The translations under genes were made by a program, and so were the position numbers. Below the pieces are notes generated by a model. The model saw only the letters and a list, made by a program, of their open reading frames with translations, did not search any database and was not told the DNA's origin. From Cercozoa sp. M6MM (lineage: Eukaryota; Endomyxa: Ascetosporea), in assembly GCA_040357565.1 (NCBI GenBank), contig JBDODJ010000174.1: a stretch of 23,153 bases of DNA. One strand, given 5' to 3'. Shown piece after piece: positions 20,251 through 23,153 of the stretch. The number at the start of each line of letters is the position of its first letter. The first letter of the stretch is position 1.

Positions 20251-21353
20251 TCACGCGAACAGCTTGACAAACACGGAGTCGTCGAAGGCGTCGACGGTAG
20301 CATCGAAGGATTCGTCGCCGCCTTGGGCAAGAGCGCCGAGTTTTGCAAGGATCTGACCGCCGGCGATCTTGCCGATTAGGAAGTCAAAGTGCTGCGTGGC
20401 GTAGTTTATTGGCGCGTCCACAGGTGTGGCTAAGTATACATACACATTTTTCTCTTTGGTCACCTGTATCGGAGCGCACTATCAGTATCGAAAATAGCTT
20501 CACGAAACACACCACCAGACGACTGCAGCAACACGAACTTCTTGTCACCGAGCAGACCATGTGGACCGTCTTCTCGGTACTCAAAGGCCACACCTGCCGT
20601 CAGTGCCAGGTCGTACCACAGCTTGAGTGATGCACTGCAGCAACAAACACACTAATCTTGCCCTTTGTGCATCAGGCACGCAATTGTATGAAGTGAGCAA
20701 AGCGTACGGAACGAAGAAGTTATGCACCGGCGACTCAATCACAACGACATCGGCCGCCTTGATCTCGTTCGACAACTCGCTCGACACTGGCATGGCACCA
20801 GCGAATGCGCTATATTTTGAGCGGGTTTTGCGAAGATAGCTAAAATCAACAGACCAAAATCAAAAGTACAAGCCCTTCTCGGCGAATTCTTGGTTCAGGT
20901 GAGGCAGAGGACTCGCAGCCACTGCGACACCAACAACGATATCGCAACCTAAAATAGCAGTGGCTGAAAATGCAATCGGTACGGTCTCGAACGACAGTGA
21001 CGACCTTGACGTTGTGAGTGGCAGCCTTCTTCTCGAGTCGCTCAAAGAAGGCGTTGCCTAACTTGCGCGACAGTGAGCCGTGCCCCTGGTAAGCACGAAG
21101 AGAACATCGTCATCATTGGATCCGTACCGGATATAAAATATATATTGTACGGAAGGGGTACCTCATCACGCGGCGATGTTCGCACGCGGAGCACGTTGAG
21201 GACCCGACGCGCTGGTCCGACAGCCCGCGTATCACGAACTGTGGAGCGAGCGGCTGTTTGAGTACGACCTTGTTGTGGAACTTGTTTTCGTGGTGTGCTT
21301 GAACGCGATTGGTGCGACTCGCTCGCGGCGGCAGTAGAGGATACGCAACCCAT
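20251..21353 (-). CDS. FMN-dependent NADH:quinone oxidoreductase / azoreductase with MGC N-terminus
   Basis: Six exons on the - strand, 21162-21353, 20983-21085, 20870-20921, 20708-20839, 20504-20634 and 20251-20429, close to 262 aa. Flavodoxin-fold azoreductases use FMN and NAD(P)H for two-electron reduction of quinones and azo compounds. Family features recalled from E. coli AzoR (about 200 aa): VLNVLRVRTSPRDE and HGSLSRKLGNAFFERL (FMN phosphate loop and following helix); VRDLAASPLPHL; DVVVIESPVHNFFVPASLK; LTAGVAFEYREDGPHGLLGDKK; LLQSSGGVF; and a C-terminal helix. The catalytic core starts at about residue 48. The extra N-terminus begins MGCVSST, a classic N-myristoylation plus palmitoylation context, followed by a basic Ser/Thr/Arg/Gln-rich linker, so membrane anchoring is predicted. 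The gene converges with the deacetylase gene, 135 bp apart. Confidence 0.92.
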
Positions 21354-21364
21354 CAGGACTGCAT
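21353..21364 (-). promoter_or_regulatory. Minimal uORF overlapping the azoreductase start
   Basis: On the - strand, ATG CAG TCC TGA lies 11 nt upstream of the main ATG. The last base of its stop is the first base of the main start (TGATG). It would matter only if the mRNA 5' end lies upstream of 21364. Confidence 0.4.
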
Positions 21365-21778
21365 CCCAAGGTGTTGTGGTTGCCTCCACGTGCAGTGCAG
21401 GAAGAGAGGGTACAGTACCTGTTAAAGGAGGGTAATAACGTGATAAACGTAAACAGAAAATGTGAAAAACACGGCAAAAGCGAAGTGAGTGGATTCAAAA
21501 GCAGAACCTTCTTTCCGCTGCCGGGCGATCAAAAAAATTGCTGATCGATCGGTGGCATACTGGTCATTTCGTGAGGCATACTGCTAAAGCACGCTTATTA
21601 GCGACTAAAGCACTATATTATAATGTATTTAAAGAATACTAAGCGTTAAAAATGATCAAAGCTTTAACAAAAGCCTACAACTAGTATTTAAATTTGACGT
21701 GTCCAGTTCAGTAATATTCTATTAGTACCCTCCTGTATACAGGAGTAATGGGACTGGTTTCAACGAATGTGGGCAAAG
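21354..21778. other. Spacer between azoreductase start and small heat-shock gene stop
   Basis: These 425 bp contain the azoreductase 5' region and the sHSP 3' region. The stretch 21590-21700 is AT-rich, with TATTATAATG and one TGATCA (21653-21658). CCTCCTGTATACAGGAG at 21729-21745 holds a near-perfect palindrome around GTATAC. No gene is seen. Confidence 0.55.
21729..21745. repeat. Short palindrome CTCCTGTATACAGGAG
   Basis: A perfect 16-bp palindrome (21730-21745) lies about 34 bp downstream of the sHSP stop. A 3'-end hairpin is possible; function is unknown. Confidence 0.6.
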
Positions 21779-22630
21779 CTACTCGCGCGCAACGGCAACG
21801 TCGCGATAGGGAGCCTCTTCTGCTTCGGCCTCTTCTGCTTCGACGCCGGGTAGCTTCGGGATGCGCACGGTCAACACACCATTGCGACGTTCTGCCGGGC
21901 AAAACAATCGCCAATAACACCAAAAAAGAGGAACGTGTTTTCTACCATCGGCGTTGGCGTTCTTGGGCAGCGCGAAGCGACGCATGAAGGAGCCACTTTG
22001 GCGCTCAATGCGACTCCACTTTCCGCGCTCCTTGTCCTTGCCCTCACTGCGTTTCTCCTGAACGTGTGTATTATCCGCGCGGATCAGTCAATGTACTCGA
22101 TGTGAAATGTTAATTTACCGACTCGCGCGAGCCGTCAATGATGAGAGCATGATCGCGCGTGTCGACACGCACCTTGAGGTCGTCGTCTGCGGCACCGGGA
22201 ACATCGGCACTCAGTGTGTAGTTTTCGTCGTCCTCGGATACGTCGCAGCGAGGCCACGCAGACATCTCCTTGTCGAGACAGCTGCGCATGCGTGTTAGCA
22301 TGTTGTCAAAGACGTCTTCGTCGCCACCGAACAACGAAGAGAACACGTGCGATGGCCACATCTTTCTCATGTTGGATTTCAGTTGTCAGTTGCTAAATAA
22401 CTTTTTAGAGTTTGAAGCTCGGAATACCAACGGCTCTCGAACGTAGTCGAATAGATCGCGTTTCGGCTCTGCCACCTGCTGCTCCTGTTTTTTAACTTCT
22501 TGACGCTGCGCGTTTGAAGTCGCCAGCAGCAGCACACACAAGAATAACAGCGCTAGCTGTACTCAGTCATCTCGAGTGACAGGAGCCACAAAAACAGTGT
22601 TGCCTTCGCTTGCCTTACCGGTTTACTCAT
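21779..22630 (-). CDS. Small heat-shock protein (Hsp20/alpha-crystallin) with signal peptide
   Basis: Five exons on the - strand, 22619-22630, 22428-22556, 22119-22361, 21946-22057 and 21779-21891, close to 202 aa. The alpha-crystallin domain spans about 80-182: PRCDVSEDDENYTLSADVPG, LKVRVDTRDHALIIDGSRE, the loop EKRSEGKDKERGKW, FMRRFALPKNANAD, and NGVLTVRIPKLPG (consensus GVLTVxIPK). sHSPs are ATP-independent holdase chaperones that form oligomers. The 12-nt first exon (MSKP) splices onto LALLFLCVLLLATSNA, giving a textbook signal peptide with likely cleavage after SNA. The mature chain starts QRQEVKKQEQQ. Secretory or ER-lumen location is therefore predicted, unusual for Hsp20. The C-terminus has no KDEL-type signal. 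The intron 22362-22427 uses an AAAG acceptor and is the least secure join. Without it, an internal start (Met at 22370 or 22361) would give a cytosolic form. Confidence 0.88.
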
Positions 22631-23104
22631 GCTTGCAGTGAGTCGTAGCTTTTCAGTTTGTCGGAGTCGAAATATGAGAATCGAAGAGGGTCCAAACTCA
22701 CACGCGTCATAAGTCACAACTGAAGTCCAGTTGATCACTACACTCAGACAGAATGTCACTTTGGCTTAGTCCGAGACTTGCAAACTAACTAATTTGACTA
22801 TGTCGTTGGGAACATTCCAACATCCAATACGTTAGCTTCAGGTTGACACGTGGGTTCTTGACCATTCAACCAGAGGTCAGCCCCCTGGGAAAATGTAATT
22901 AGTTTAGTCTAGTGAAAACACACCGATGTAGTTCCTGTAAATTTATCAGTCCTGGTTATGGGGTGGGTCTCAAAGCGCATTCAGGACATCTTCCGTTTCA
23001 AAGATGTCAATTTTTAGGTGTGAGGGGGGTAGGAGAGTTGTTCGCCTCACTCTTGTCGTCCGTCTCTTCGTCTCTTCGCCTGTCACTCTCCTACCACACT
23101 GTAC

Positions 23105-23153
<49 letters not shown>
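22631..23153. other. Spacer upstream of the sHSP gene
   Basis: This 523-bp stretch has no supported gene. The part next to 22630 should hold the sHSP promoter and contains one TGATCA (22732-22737). I looked for heat-shock elements (inverted nGAAn repeats) and found no convincing three-unit array. A pyrimidine-rich tract (CTCTTCGTCTCTTCGCC) lies at about 23062-23082, and the window ends in a CA repeat. Confidence 0.5.
23107..23153. repeat. (CA)n microsatellite, cut by window end
   Basis: At least 23 perfect CA dinucleotides run to the last base. The true length is unknown because the window stops inside the repeat. Confidence 0.97.

Noticed and set aside
1-23153. tRNA, rRNA, CRISPR, transposon or retroelement remnants
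   Set aside because: No cloverleaf boxes, regularly spaced repeats, transposase or reverse-transcriptase motifs or terminal repeats were seen; the only repeats are short tandem units, homopolymers and palindromes.

Overview
This is nuclear DNA from a microbial eukaryote with very dense, very short introns. I reconstructed the genes by hand from GT...AG boundaries and reading phase. Every complete model closes in frame, with introns of about 32 to 97 nt and acceptors that are mostly CAG or TAG. A NAP1/HEM subunit of the SCAR/WAVE complex and plain eukaryotic splicing exclude a prokaryote. I cannot place the lineage from this window. An intron-rich protist or early-branching opisthokont, amoebozoan or stramenopile are all possible.

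Layout, left to right: (1) the 3' end of an acidic-tailed protein gene, + strand, 24-660; (2) an EF-hand protein of 393 aa, - strand, 923-2287; (3) a DUF952 protein of 146 aa, + strand, 2398-3000, divergent from (2); (4) a NAP1/HEM gene of 60 exons and 1354 aa, + strand, 3354-10813; (5) a sigma-like glutathione S-transferase of 207 aa, - strand, 11171-12140; (6) a protein kinase-like protein with an N-terminal signal sequence, 503 aa, - strand, 12782-15020; (7) a signal peptide / filamin-like repeat / RING-H2 protein of 392 aa, + strand, 15384-16915, divergent from (6); (8) a two-pass membrane polysaccharide deacetylase whose ectodomain also resembles a CHASE sensor, 711 aa, + strand, 17118-20115; (9) an FMN-dependent azoreductase/quinone reductase with an MGC lipidation-type N-terminus, 262 aa, - strand, 20251-21353; (10) a small heat-shock protein with a signal peptide, 202 aa, - strand, 21779-22630. 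The window ends in a (CA)n microsatellite.

The genes do not form one operon-like system, as expected for a eukaryote. Two themes recur. Four of the five genes from 12.8 kb rightwards (kinase-like, RING, deacetylase, sHSP) carry N-terminal signal or anchor sequences, and three of these sit in families that are usually cytosolic. Two genes (GST, azoreductase) are redox or detoxification enzymes. The most novel architecture is the membrane deacetylase with a complete NodB active site between a first membrane segment and a CHASE-like half followed by a second membrane segment. The most extreme gene structure is NAP1: 59 introns in a 4065-nt coding sequence, with a mean exon of about 68 nt. I saw no tRNA, rRNA, CRISPR array, transposon or retroelement. 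Family comparisons are from memory, with no alignment or database search behind them.
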